In this document: positions 36,474 to 45,033 of the stretch, one piece after another | Layout of the letters: each line of letters opens with the position of its first letter | How positions within the stretch are numbered: position 1 is the first letter of the stretch | Assembly (NCBI RefSeq): GCF_003182155.1 | Contig: NZ_QGTG01000010.1 | Span: 124,001-188,000, forward strand | Origin: Chitinophaga sp. S165 | Lineage (GTDB): Bacteria > Bacteroidota > Bacteroidia > Chitinophagales > Chitinophagaceae | Direction of reading: 5' to 3' | Length of the DNA: 64,000 nt | Translations under genes and position numbers: made by a program | The notes under the pieces: model-generated | Told to the model about the DNA's origin: nothing | What the model saw: only the letters and a program-made list of their open reading frames with translations | Databases searched by the model: none

Positions 36474-37905
36474 GCTACAACTATCAGCCCTCCTTCCTTT
36501 CATTGTACTGGCAATGGCATCGGTAATTGTGATATTACTGATCGCTTTCCGGTTAAGTCATACTGTTATCCAGGTAGTAGGATTCCTGATGATGTGCCTT
36601 GTTGTCTTCGCCACATGGTATGTCAGGGATACACTGCCACAGGAAATACCACCGCTATTTATTGTGGATGGGCAGGCGGCAGTATTCACGGGACTTATTA
36701 TCTTCTGCGTATTGGTGATAGGGTTGTTCTCGTACATCTACTTTGAAGAACGGGAAGAGAATCCCAAAGAATATTACATACTTCTGTTTCTGGCCACACT
36801 GGGTGCAGCTATCCTCACGATCAGCCAGCACTTTATATCCTTCTTCATTGGTCTCGAGTTATTGAGCGTTAGCTTATATGCGCTGATAGCTTATCTGCGT
36901 AACAGGAACAACGCAGTGGAAGCGGGCATGAAGTACCTGATACTGGCCGCATTATCATCTGCCTTCCTGTTGTTTGGAATGGCGCTTATCTATATGGAAA
37001 CCGGTAGTATGAAGTTTTCCGGTATAGCCGAAAAGTTAGTGACAATAGGGTCTTCTCCCCTGTTCCTGATGGGACTGGGCACAATCATTGTTGCAGTAGG
37101 TTTTAAACTTGCGCTGGTCCCTTTCCATCTCTGGGCAGCGGATGTTTATCAGGGGTCTCCTTCTCCTGTGACAGCATTCATTGCCACTATCTCAAAGATC
37201 GGAACATTCGCAGTATTGCTCCGTTTTGCGCAAGGCATACAGCTACAGCATTATCAGCTGGCCACTACCATCTTTTCCGTCATTGCTATTGCATCTATGA
37301 TAACGGGTAATATACTTGCACTTAGACAATCCAATCTGAAACGCTTGCTGGCATATTCGTCTATTGCACATTTCGGCTATCTGCTCGTAGCTTTTCTTCC
37401 CGGTAATAACGCCGGTACGGAAGCGGCTATCTTTTATCTGACTGCATATTCCATTACTTTGTTATCTGCTTTTGGAGTGATCATTATGCTGTCGCCAAGC
37501 CAGCATGAAGCAGAAGACCTTAAGAACTATGAAGGGCTTATCTGGAGGAGGCCAATTATGGGAACAGTGCTTGCCATCTCCCTTTTGTCTCTTGCAGGTA
37601 TCCCTTTAACAGCTGGTTTTCTGGCGAAATTCTTTGTACTTTCTGCAGGTGTACAACAAGCTGTCTGGCTGCCATTATTGGTGCTGGTACTTACCAGTGT
37701 GATCGGCCTGTATTATTACCTGCGCATCATTAATACTTTATTCTCTACTACGGTGTCAACTGAAGCGATTCCCAAACCTGTACATCCCTTCTTTCACTTC
37801 TCCACCTATATTACACTGGTGATCATGGCGGGATTGTTATGCTGGCTGGGGATATTCCCCGGATTGATGTTACAGGGTATAAAAGCTTTTCTCATGCTGC
37901 ATTAA
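36466..37905 (+). CDS. nuoN: NADH-quinone oxidoreductase subunit N
   Basis: 479 aa, about 14 membrane helices. Antiporter-like subunit with FFIGLELLSVSLYALIAYL, FKLALVPFHLWAADVYQGSP and NLKRLLAYSSIAHFGYLLV. Last gene of the nuo operon, followed 34 bp later by a strong hairpin. Confidence 0.96.
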   Translation: MNELQLSALLPFIVLAMASVIVILLIAFRLSHTVIQVVGFLMMCLVVFATWYVRDTLPQEIPPLFIVDGQAAVFTGLIIFCVLVIGLFSYIYFEEREENPKEYYILLFLATLGAAILTISQHFISFFIGLELLSVSLYALIAYLRNRNNAVEAGMKYLILAALSSAFLLFGMALIYMETGSMKFSGIAEKLVTIGSSPLFLMGLGTIIVAVGFKLALVPFHLWAADVYQGSPSPVTAFIATISKIGTFAVLLRFAQGIQLQHYQLATTIFSVIAIASMITGNILALRQSNLKRLLAYSSIAHFGYLLVAFLPGNNAGTEAAIFYLTAYSITLLSAFGVIIMLSPSQHEAEDLKNYEGLIWRRPIMGTVLAISLLSLAGIPLTAGFLAKFFVLSAGVQQAVWLPLLVLVLTSVIGLYYYLRIINTLFSTTVSTEAIPKPVHPFFHFSTYITLVIMAGLLCWLGIFPGLMLQGIKAFLMLH

Positions 37906-37939
37906 CCATAAATGACTTTATTATCGGGGGAACAATAAT

Positions 37940-37975
37940 GGGCTTCAGTGAGGAAAGCATTTTCCACTGAAGCCC
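37940..37975. terminator. Terminator of the nuo operon
   Basis: GGGCTTCAGTG (37940-37950) pairs with CACTGAAGCCC (37965-37975). The stem extends inward through GGAAA/TTTTCC with a bulge. It sits between the convergent nuoN and nitroreductase stops and may serve both. Confidence 0.75.
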
Positions 37976-37993
37976 CTATAAATACTGGTTACG

Positions 37994-38623
37994 CTATTTC
38001 AAAACAGTTACAAAGTCAGCAACCGGTCTTCTAACCTTTTTCAGATTAACCAGCCAATCGTTCTCTGCATCCCTGTAACCTACAGCCATCATAGCAACAC
38101 TCCTCAAACCTTTGGCAGGAAGCCCCAGTTCCTTGTCTACGGCAAGCGGGTCAAACCCTTCCATTGGCGTAGCATCTACCATTTCATTGGCTGCTGCTAT
38201 CAAACCAAATCCCAAACCGATATAGGCTTGTCTGGCTGCATGATTAAAATTATCATCGGTTGTTTGTTCTGTATGCTTCATCAACAAAAACTGGCGATAG
38301 TCCACCAGCCCCTGACTATTACCGCGTTCCGCCACAACCTGGTCGAATACCCGGTTAACCCGTTCCGGCGTAACATTGTCCCATGCAGCAAAAATGATCA
38401 AATGAGAGGAGCCTGTTACTACCTGCTGGTTATTAATAACTGGTTGGAGCTTTTCTCTCAACTCATTGTTCGAGATAACAATGATCTCAAAAGGCTGAAG
38501 ACCATTCGACGTCGGTGCGTAGCGGATGGCATCCAGGATGCGTTCTATTTTATCACTGTTCACTTTTTGTCCGTTCATTGCCTTTGTAGCATAACGCCAC
38601 AGTAAAATATCAGATAATTCCAT
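37994..38623 (-). CDS. Nitroreductase-family NAD(P)H oxidoreductase
   Basis: 209 aa, cytoplasmic FMN enzyme. Family features: RYATKAMNGQKVNSDKIERILDAIRYAPTSNGLQPFEIIVI at the N-terminus (FMN phosphate-binding Arg and Ser/Asn residues; quoted in part), the AARQAYIGLGFGLIAAANE helix, and GLRSVAMMAVGYRDAEND near the C-terminus. It would reduce quinones or nitro compounds with two electrons. Divergent from an AraC regulator 83 bp away, which probably controls it. A GACCTTTG -7-like box lies ahead of it on the minus strand. Confidence 0.9.
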   Translation of the reverse strand: MELSDILLWRYATKAMNGQKVNSDKIERILDAIRYAPTSNGLQPFEIIVISNNELREKLQPVINNQQVVTGSSHLIIFAAWDNVTPERVNRVFDQVVAERGNSQGLVDYRQFLLMKHTEQTTDDNFNHAARQAYIGLGFGLIAAANEMVDATPMEGFDPLAVDKELGLPAKGLRSVAMMAVGYRDAENDWLVNLKKVRRPVADFVTVLK

Positions 38624-38669
38624 AATTATATTCTTTGATACAAAGGTCAGTGACGCGAACCCTTTAGCT

Positions 38670-38702
38670 TTTGTACAATCCAGCTATAAAGTTGTAAATT
38701 TA
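38670..38702 (+). promoter_or_regulatory. Putative promoter (TTTG-N21-TAAATTTA) for the AraC gene at 38707
   Basis: TTTG at 38670-38673 as -33, and TAAATTTA at 38695-38702 as a seven-of-eight -7 box. The ATG follows after 4 bp, so the transcript would be nearly leaderless, as for the AraC gene at 11476. Confidence 0.35.
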
Positions 38703-38706
38703 TGTT

Positions 38707-39552
38707 ATGGGAAAAATCAAGCAGTTCGAAACGCTGATCGTGGAGGAAGTAGAACAAACATCGGAAGAAGCACCTTCCGAACATGGGCATAATTTTTTTG
38801 AAATCATATACATACTTAATGGACAGGGATATCACTATATTAATAAGACCGCCTTACCTTATAAACAGGGCAACCTATTCTTATTAAGCCCGGAAGACGA
38901 ACATTATTTCGATATTAAAGAAAAGAGCCGGTTCGCCATTATCAGGTTTACCGATCACTATTTTACTCAGAAACGTCATCTGACCACCGACGAAACACTT
39001 GTGATCCATCCAACAGACCTGATCCGCAGTCAGGTGCTCAAAGAGAATATCATCACTTTCAATGGACCCTGTTCAGGCATTTTAAGCAATACCATAGCCA
39101 ATATCCTCGCATACAAGTGCAAGGTGGACCTTTCTGATTCGGCTATTATTTTCTATCAGATAATGACCATTTTGGGAATGGTCAGGGAAGAGTTGCTCAG
39201 AATGGATGCAGATCTGACGAATGAGCAGCCCAGCAAGGAACGTTTGCTGTCATACATTCACCAGCATATTTATAATCCTGAAGACATACAGATCAAAAGT
39301 ATTGCAGGCCATTTCCATATTTCGGCAAGTTACTTCAGCGCTTATTTCAAACGCAATTTCTCAATGAGCTACCGCGAATATGTTGAGAAATATAAACTGA
39401 AGCTGATTGAAAAAAGGATCGCTACCGGGAAGACGTCCCTGAAGCAAATTGCAGATGAATTTGGCTTCACCGATGAGAGCCACTTATCCAAATACTTCAA
39501 ACAAAAGAAGAATATCAGGCCGACGCTATACCGTAAGGAACACAGCCAATGA
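38707..39552 (+). CDS. AraC-family transcriptional regulator
   Basis: 281 aa. N-terminal cupin (HGHNFFEIIYILNGQGYHYIN; GNLFLLSPEDEHYFDI) and C-terminal double HTH (IKSIAGHFHISASYFSAYFKRNF; LKQIADEFGFTDESHLSKYFKQKKNIRPTLYRK, quoted in parts). Divergent from the nitroreductase gene with a short 83-bp shared promoter region, which suggests it regulates that gene. Ends at a hairpin shared with the convergent SDR gene. Confidence 0.88.
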   Translation: MGKIKQFETLIVEEVEQTSEEAPSEHGHNFFEIIYILNGQGYHYINKTALPYKQGNLFLLSPEDEHYFDIKEKSRFAIIRFTDHYFTQKRHLTTDETLVIHPTDLIRSQVLKENIITFNGPCSGILSNTIANILAYKCKVDLSDSAIIFYQIMTILGMVREELLRMDADLTNEQPSKERLLSYIHQHIYNPEDIQIKSIAGHFHISASYFSAYFKRNFSMSYREYVEKYKLKLIEKRIATGKTSLKQIADEFGFTDESHLSKYFKQKKNIRPTLYRKEHSQ

Positions 39553-39592
39553 TACAGTTTCCAATAGCATCATCTTACTCCTTTTTAGGAGC

Positions 39593-39618
39593 CATATAGC
39601 CGGTCGCCCGGCTATATG
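39593..39618. terminator. Bidirectional hairpin between the AraC and SDR genes
   Basis: Perfect 11-bp stem CATATAGCCGG/CCGGCTATATG, loop TCGC, between convergent stop codons at 39552 and 39627. Confidence 0.7.
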
Positions 39619-39626
39619 CGATTATC

Positions 39627-40631
39627 TTATGGTTGTCCCTTTCCGCCGGAAGATCCGTAGATCTGCCCCGTAGCATAACTACCATCATTCGCTGCAAGCT
39701 GGACATAGATGGACGCCAGCTCCACGGGTTGCCCGGGACGTTTGAACGGAGTATCACCTCCAAAACTTTTTAGCTTTTCCATAGTAGCACCGCCGCTTAC
39801 CTGTAAAGGGGTCCATATAGGTCCTGGCGCTACTCCATTTACACGAATGCCTTTCTCCGCCAGTTGCTTGGCCAGCGACTTTACATAGTTTGTCGTCGCC
39901 GCTTTCGTCTGTGCATAATCATACAACTCCGCTGACGGATCATATGCCTGTTCACTGGATGTAGCAATTATGACAGCTCCTGGCTTCATGTGTGGCACCG
40001 CTGCCTTCGTAGTCCAGAACGGCGCATAAATATTTGTTTTCATTGTTGCGTCGAAATCTTCACTCGATATATTCAGTATACTTGGTTTGGTTTGCTGGCG
40101 TGCTGCGTTATTCACCAATATGTCGAGCCCACCGAGCTGTTTCACAGCTTCAGCTACCATTTTCTGACAGAAAGATTCATCCCGCAGATCGCCCGGTATG
40201 GCAACGGCTTTACGACCAGCTTTCTTAATCAGGTCAATTACTTCTTTTGCATCTTCTTCTTCAGCAGGCAAATAGTTGATCGCCACATCCGCACCTTCCC
40301 GTGCATATGCTATGGCAGCTGCACGCCCCATACCGGAGTCGCCACCGGTAATTAGCGCCTTCCTTCCTGCCAGCCGGTTTGATCCTTTGTAACTCGTTTC
40401 TCCATGATCGGGTCTGGGTTCCATTTTACCTGCCAGTCCCGGCCAGGGCTGTGATTGCTCCTTAAAGGGCGGCTTGGGGTATTTATTTATCGGATCTTCT
40501 AATACCGGAGCTACATCTGTTGAAGAAGAAGTGCCTGGTGAACTGAATGCTGGTAACGCAACCAGAGAGGCAAGACCAGCACTTATCCCGCCAATAGCCT
40601 GGCGGCGGGTGAATACATTTTTATTGCTCAT
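39627..40631 (-). CDS. Short-chain dehydrogenase/reductase with a Tat-type signal
   Basis: 334 aa. Residues about 55-334 are an SDR of the YhdF/glucose-ribitol dehydrogenase type: PFKEQSQPWPGLAGKMEPRPDHGE leader (quoted only in part elsewhere), the NAD(P)-binding TGGDSGMGRA, the NNAA motif, and the catalytic Ser (ATSSEQ), Tyr-x3-Lys (YDYAQTKAA). The N-terminus MSNKNVFTRRQAIGGISAGL carries a twin arginine before a hydrophobic stretch, then ALPAFSS. This predicts Tat export after cofactor loading, or a membrane anchor. Most SDRs of this branch are cytoplasmic. The substrate is not known. Confidence 0.88.
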   Translation of the reverse strand: MSNKNVFTRRQAIGGISAGLASLVALPAFSSPGTSSSTDVAPVLEDPINKYPKPPFKEQSQPWPGLAGKMEPRPDHGETSYKGSNRLAGRKALITGGDSGMGRAAAIAYAREGADVAINYLPAEEEDAKEVIDLIKKAGRKAVAIPGDLRDESFCQKMVAEAVKQLGGLDILVNNAARQQTKPSILNISSEDFDATMKTNIYAPFWTTKAAVPHMKPGAVIIATSSEQAYDPSAELYDYAQTKAATTNYVKSLAKQLAEKGIRVNGVAPGPIWTPLQVSGGATMEKLKSFGGDTPFKRPGQPVELASIYVQLAANDGSYATGQIYGSSGGKGQP

Positions 40632-40670
40632 AGAAAACGCTTAAATGACATAATTGATCGGGACGAGGCT

Positions 40671-40692
40671 CCGGACTTAACAGGAAGTCCGG
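40671..40692. repeat. Inverted repeat upstream of the SDR gene
   Basis: CCGGACTT and AAGTCCGG flank AACAGG, 40 bp ahead of the SDR start. It may be an operator or a small hairpin. Confidence 0.3.
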
Positions 40693-40907
40693 CTGCTTTC
40701 CCCTATAACCATTTAGGCGTTTCGAATATCATACCAGGCATATCTATCCTGCAATAAGTGCGGGCTGGTTTACAAGTGTAGAGAAGAATACATAACTGAC
40801 GTTTACAAGTAGCTACATACTATGTTTACGGAGGATATTTATCCAGATCATCCTGGTGTTACCAAAGTGAGTGAAATGTCAGGCTGGGCTGCTGCGACCT
40901 ATCGCAT

Positions 40908-42350
40908 TCAGCGTTTATCAATCCTGCTGACAATCGCGCGGACCGCTTCCATGTGGCCATTAAAAAGATTCTCTTTCGGGAATACGACCAATGGTATGTC
41001 AGGTATCAACCCTGTGACTTCATAGCACTTACTATCAGCATCTACAAATCGTTGATTGGATAATGTGACATAAAAATCGCCGATAGATTTACCTAACATT
41101 GCCGATAAGGTACCCAATGTATTCGTACCAACCAACTTGACATTGGGAAGAGATTTCATAGTCATAGCAAACCCCTCTGCTGCACTTCTGCTTATATCTG
41201 ACATCAGAATATATACTGGTTTTGTAAAGCTAACAGAACCGTATGGTTTTATGTAAACCATAGATTCTTTATTGAACCGGCCATTGTTAAAAACTTCGCT
41301 CGTATAGGCGTAAACCGGCTTCTCCGTAAAGAAGCTCGCTATAGCTAGAAACGCCGCGTCATAGCCACCAAAATTAAAGCTGACATCGATAATCAACGCA
41401 TCCTTGTCTTGTAATGAACGAATGATGTCTTTCATACTTGCATCAACGGAGTCTATTTGTTGTTTCCGTGAGTATTGCCGCGGAGCAAAGCCGTTAAAGG
41501 AATGAATATTTATATATCCTACAGATTGATTTAAACTCCCCCATTCAATCTGTTTGTTAGTAACCTTTTGTCCCTTCCCTTGAAGCAGACTGTCGCTTAT
41601 GTTTTTATAACCGGTGTCAAAGAACTGATTAAAGTATTGGTCCAGGTTCTTTACGATGGATTGTTTATTAAAAGCCTCCGCCAGCAGTGCAGCGCTCCTC
41701 ACCCCACGATACTGGAGAGTTTTTCCGTCTTCTGCAATGACCTTTGTATGCTGGTCCTTCGTCAGCGTCGCTATTTCCCCCAGCACCTTAAAAAGTTCCG
41801 CATTAGTAGTTGTATTACTTATTTGTTTACCATATTTTGACTGAATAGAATCCCAGTTTAATTGTCGCTCCTTACTGAAAGCATAATTCTCACGCATAGT
41901 TTCAATATAGAGTTGAAACAAAGTTACAGGCCCCGATCCCCTCATCTGATCGAACGTCATTGTACCTTTCGGAAGATTGGCTATACGAACGTAATGGTGC
42001 GGTGTTTGAAGATCGGCGGACCTACCTCCATAGTCTGTTGAAAGGATTGTAAGCTGGCTGCCATCTGTTTTAAACCTGGCTTGTGAATTGAGTAGCCCTT
42101 CAATGTAATCATTCTTTTCTTTATAACAGAAATGAGTAGTATAACTGTATAAAAGGATACTATCACCTGTGGCATCCAGAATATAACCGTCACCTACGGA
42201 TTTCCAATACCCTTTCATATGCGGGTGGACCTTACCATCGGCTTTCAAAGGAGCATAGCCGGCCGTAGTGTATGATTGAGCATAGATAATGCTGTTAGAC
42301 AATAAAGTTATCAGAAGAAACAGATTAGGTATAAAGACGCTTTTTTTCAT
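40908..42350 (-). CDS. Secreted S41-family peptidase
   Basis: 480 aa, signal peptide ending IIYAQ. The central S41 core has the strand ALIIDVSFNFGGYDAAFL, the nucleophile region ISRSAAEGFAMTMKSLPNV (Ser before AAEG) and LVGTNTLGTLSAM. The N-terminal region SYTTAGYAPLKADGKVHPHMKGYWKSVGDG is lineage-specific. It is more divergent than the S41 enzyme at 8859, and no PDZ domain is obvious. Monocistronic. The 313-bp spacer to the beta-helix gene is AT-rich. Confidence 0.85.
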   Translation of the reverse strand: MKKSVFIPNLFLLITLLSNSIIYAQSYTTAGYAPLKADGKVHPHMKGYWKSVGDGYILDATGDSILLYSYTTHFCYKEKNDYIEGLLNSQARFKTDGSQLTILSTDYGGRSADLQTPHHYVRIANLPKGTMTFDQMRGSGPVTLFQLYIETMRENYAFSKERQLNWDSIQSKYGKQISNTTTNAELFKVLGEIATLTKDQHTKVIAEDGKTLQYRGVRSAALLAEAFNKQSIVKNLDQYFNQFFDTGYKNISDSLLQGKGQKVTNKQIEWGSLNQSVGYINIHSFNGFAPRQYSRKQQIDSVDASMKDIIRSLQDKDALIIDVSFNFGGYDAAFLAIASFFTEKPVYAYTSEVFNNGRFNKESMVYIKPYGSVSFTKPVYILMSDISRSAAEGFAMTMKSLPNVKLVGTNTLGTLSAMLGKSIGDFYVTLSNQRFVDADSKCYEVTGLIPDIPLVVFPKENLFNGHMEAVRAIVSRIDKR

Positions 42351-42663
42351 TTCGTATACATATTGATATAATCCTGATTCATGGAATTTTCAAATTGTCA
42401 CACGGTTTGCTTTTAGACTTCTTTCATATTCAACGGGGCATTGTCAGCTTCATTCTAAGCAATATATAGAAAATTTTGAAAGACTAATAGTGGGTAAATA
42501 TCTTCGCTTTGTATTTATCACAGTAGGAGTTACATATATACTGAGAAAAATTGGGAAAATTGAAAATATATAGTAATAGATTAAAGGATTATTCACCATC
42601 TTGGGGAAATCTAAAAATTCAACGTTATAACAAGCAATAGAAATCATTAAAAAGAATAGTCTT
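42351..42663. other. AT-rich divergent intergenic region
   Basis: 313 bp between the divergent S41 and beta-helix genes, clearly AT-richer than the surroundings. A short minus-strand ORF inside it is not convincing. No clear TAnnTTTG box precedes either gene. Confidence 0.4.
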
Positions 42664-44832
42664 ATGAGCACAAAAGTAATCCCTGTGTTTACAGCGCTTA
42701 TGTTTATGTTGACTCCAGGCAGTTTTGCAACCTCCTATTCACCTTATAAAAAACAACAGGAGAATAAGATAGAGAACAAGATTGTTTACAACAAAAAGAA
42801 ACATAGCGTAACATTATCATGGTCGGCATTCGGGTCTTCCGGAAATTATGTAATCACAAGAGGTGGCAGTCGCTTGGCATCTGATTTTGTGCCGGTAGGT
42901 TCAACTTCCAGACTGACATTTACAGATAATAAGCCCAATGCAGACAAGTATGAAAACTATTATAAAATTACCCGCAACGATATAACGATAATAGTTTCGC
43001 TGGAGAAGCAGATTTTTGGTGACAATATGTACTTCTACGACAGAAAATATGAAAAAGCAGAAACTCCACGGAACGAAATGAATTCTCACTTTAGTTCAAT
43101 TGGCCAGGGTGGGCCCAACGGCGAGTGGACTACAAAGCGTCAGGCATACTATTTCAAAGCAAATGTTAATGGTCAGACTTACGATTCCGGTGGATCGGGT
43201 TCTGCATCATCGGCAGAGGCTAATTCAATAGAATTAGGATTCTATTCTCACATTGGAGGTTTAGGCAAGATACCGGCAGATGTTAAATTGGGCGCTATTT
43301 TTACCAGACCTCACCTCTCAGGAGGAGCAAATGCTACTTGTACGTTTTGGCGTTCTATAGAAAACGTGACAGTGATGCGGGATTTTTCCTGGACAGTTTC
43401 TCAATCAACAAGTGCACGAAGAATGTTAATTGAAAGCACTTCGAAATATATTTCAGATATCGGAAGCAGTAACTTTTGGGGTAGCGGTGGTTTTATCGCC
43501 GACGCCTGTTATACATCATCCAGACCTAACTGGGGCGGACAACAACAATGGTACACAAGAAACACTGTATTCCCTTCAGGTTCGGGAGCTATGGGTGGTT
43601 CATATAACATGGTTTGGCAAGGTTGCGTCAACCCTCCACAAGCAGATAATATCAACTCTCCTATTCCTGCTACACCTATTATCAGAGAAAAACCTTTCCT
43701 TTTTATAGATGACGATGGTGAATACAAAGTATTTGTTCCAGCCTGGCAAAAGGACAGAGTAGGGCCTTCCTGGTCAACAACAGACATGGGCAAAGGCAAA
43801 GTTCAGGATCTGCTTACTAACTGGTACATTGCCAAAGAAGGCGATACCGATGTAGAAATCAACAAGGCATTAAAAGCTGGCAAAAATGTATTTTTCACAC
43901 CAGGACATTACTCATTGAATGCTCCTATTCAGGTGAATAGAAAAGACGCCATATTGCTAGGCGCCGGTATAGCTTCGGTAACGCTGGAACCTACTGAGAA
44001 AAATACCTGGGGATGTATCTATGCTGATGACAAGGATGGAATTGTCATTGCCGGACTTCTTATGGATTCTTTTAATAGTACAACTTATCAGGTTAGAGTC
44101 GGTAATGAAGAAGCAAATGCAGATCATGCTGCCAATCCTATCTTGCTCACAGACATCACATGCAGAGTAGGCGGGGTTCAATCAAAAAATATCCAGATAC
44201 AGGCATCTATGCAAATAAACAGCAACAATGTGGTGGGCGACCACTTCTGGCTGTGGCGTGCCGACCATGGTTCACAACGTGGCGGAAATGCGCGTTGGGT
44301 AAGAGACCGATGCAAAAACGGACTTATCGTTACCGGCGATGATGTTACACTTTATGCCTTATTTGCCGAGCATTACCAGGAATATGAGGTCTTATGGTTA
44401 GGAGAACGTGGCAGAACCTATTTTTTACAGAATGAACCGCCATACGATGCCCCAAATCAGGCAAGCTGGAGTAGTCAGGGAGGAAGAGTTGACGGTTACG
44501 CAGCATTCAAGGTAGCGAATACTGTAAAAGAACATCATAGTATAGGAATGGGTTCATATGCTGTTTTCACAGGAACTGACGGCAATGTGAATAAGAAAAA
44601 TGGCTTTGAAATACCCAATAGCCCAAATGTGACCCTAGAAAAAATGTGCATCACTCGTTTTGCTGGTCCGGGTAACATCCAAAACGTTATCAATGGTATT
44701 GGGGGTAGTACGGCAACTGGTGTAAATCGTGTGCCTTCATACAACAATGGTGCGGGTACACAACCCTACGATGAGGAGTTTCGTTTGCCCAATCGTGAAT
44801 CATATCCTGCGTATATAATTATGGACAAGTAA
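42664..44832 (+). CDS. Large secreted right-handed beta-helix protein (pectate-lyase/GH55-like)
   Basis: 722 aa. Signal peptide ends about GSFATS. A fibronectin-like segment (40-110, HSVTLSWSAFGSSGNYVITRGG) precedes a beta-rich central part. From about residue 370 a parallel beta-helix begins (DLLTNWYIAKEGDTDVEINKALKAGKNVFFTPGHYSL; GAGIASVTLEP; VVGDHFWLWRADHG; VTLYALFAEHYQEYEVLWLG; TYFLQNEPPYDAPNQASW, quoted in parts). Such proteins are known from actinobacteria, myxobacteria and fungi as pectate-lyase-superfamily or GH55-like proteins. The enzymatic activity is not clear. The AT-rich flank suggests acquisition by transfer. A terminator follows at 44890. Confidence 0.72.
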   Translation: MSTKVIPVFTALMFMLTPGSFATSYSPYKKQQENKIENKIVYNKKKHSVTLSWSAFGSSGNYVITRGGSRLASDFVPVGSTSRLTFTDNKPNADKYENYYKITRNDITIIVSLEKQIFGDNMYFYDRKYEKAETPRNEMNSHFSSIGQGGPNGEWTTKRQAYYFKANVNGQTYDSGGSGSASSAEANSIELGFYSHIGGLGKIPADVKLGAIFTRPHLSGGANATCTFWRSIENVTVMRDFSWTVSQSTSARRMLIESTSKYISDIGSSNFWGSGGFIADACYTSSRPNWGGQQQWYTRNTVFPSGSGAMGGSYNMVWQGCVNPPQADNINSPIPATPIIREKPFLFIDDDGEYKVFVPAWQKDRVGPSWSTTDMGKGKVQDLLTNWYIAKEGDTDVEINKALKAGKNVFFTPGHYSLNAPIQVNRKDAILLGAGIASVTLEPTEKNTWGCIYADDKDGIVIAGLLMDSFNSTTYQVRVGNEEANADHAANPILLTDITCRVGGVQSKNIQIQASMQINSNNVVGDHFWLWRADHGSQRGGNARWVRDRCKNGLIVTGDDVTLYALFAEHYQEYEVLWLGERGRTYFLQNEPPYDAPNQASWSSQGGRVDGYAAFKVANTVKEHHSIGMGSYAVFTGTDGNVNKKNGFEIPNSPNVTLEKMCITRFAGPGNIQNVINGIGGSTATGVNRVPSYNNGAGTQPYDEEFRLPNRESYPAYIIMDK

Positions 44833-44889
44833 CTGATAAAAATACATCAGCAAAAAATTCAAATGGGTTAGATCCCGGCAAAATCTATA

Positions 44890-44932
44890 AACAACGGCAT
44901 CATTTGAAGGCAAATGGTGCCGTTGTTTTTTG
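44890..44932 (+). terminator. Intrinsic terminator after the beta-helix gene
   Basis: 17-bp stem (44890-44906 with 44911-44927), one G-U wobble, AAGG tetraloop, followed by a T-tract. Confidence 0.9.
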
Positions 44933-45005
44933 CCAGGAGCATTATATTCAATAGCGAATAACCATATTTTATTTTCAAAATGTTCTGAAAGTTTTAAATA
45001 ATTAA

Positions 45006-45013
45006 TACCTTTG
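45006..45013 (+). promoter_or_regulatory. -7 promoter element TACCTTTG of the SRPBCC gene
   Basis: Exact TAnnTTTG match, 20 bp before the ATG at 45034. Confidence 0.5.
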
Positions 45014-45033
45014 AAGTATAAAACTCCTATACG

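Noticed and set aside
42450..42671. 73-codon minus-strand ORF in the AT-rich spacer before the beta-helix gene
   Set aside because: Low-complexity hydrophobic reading from AT-rich DNA, no promoter or family features.
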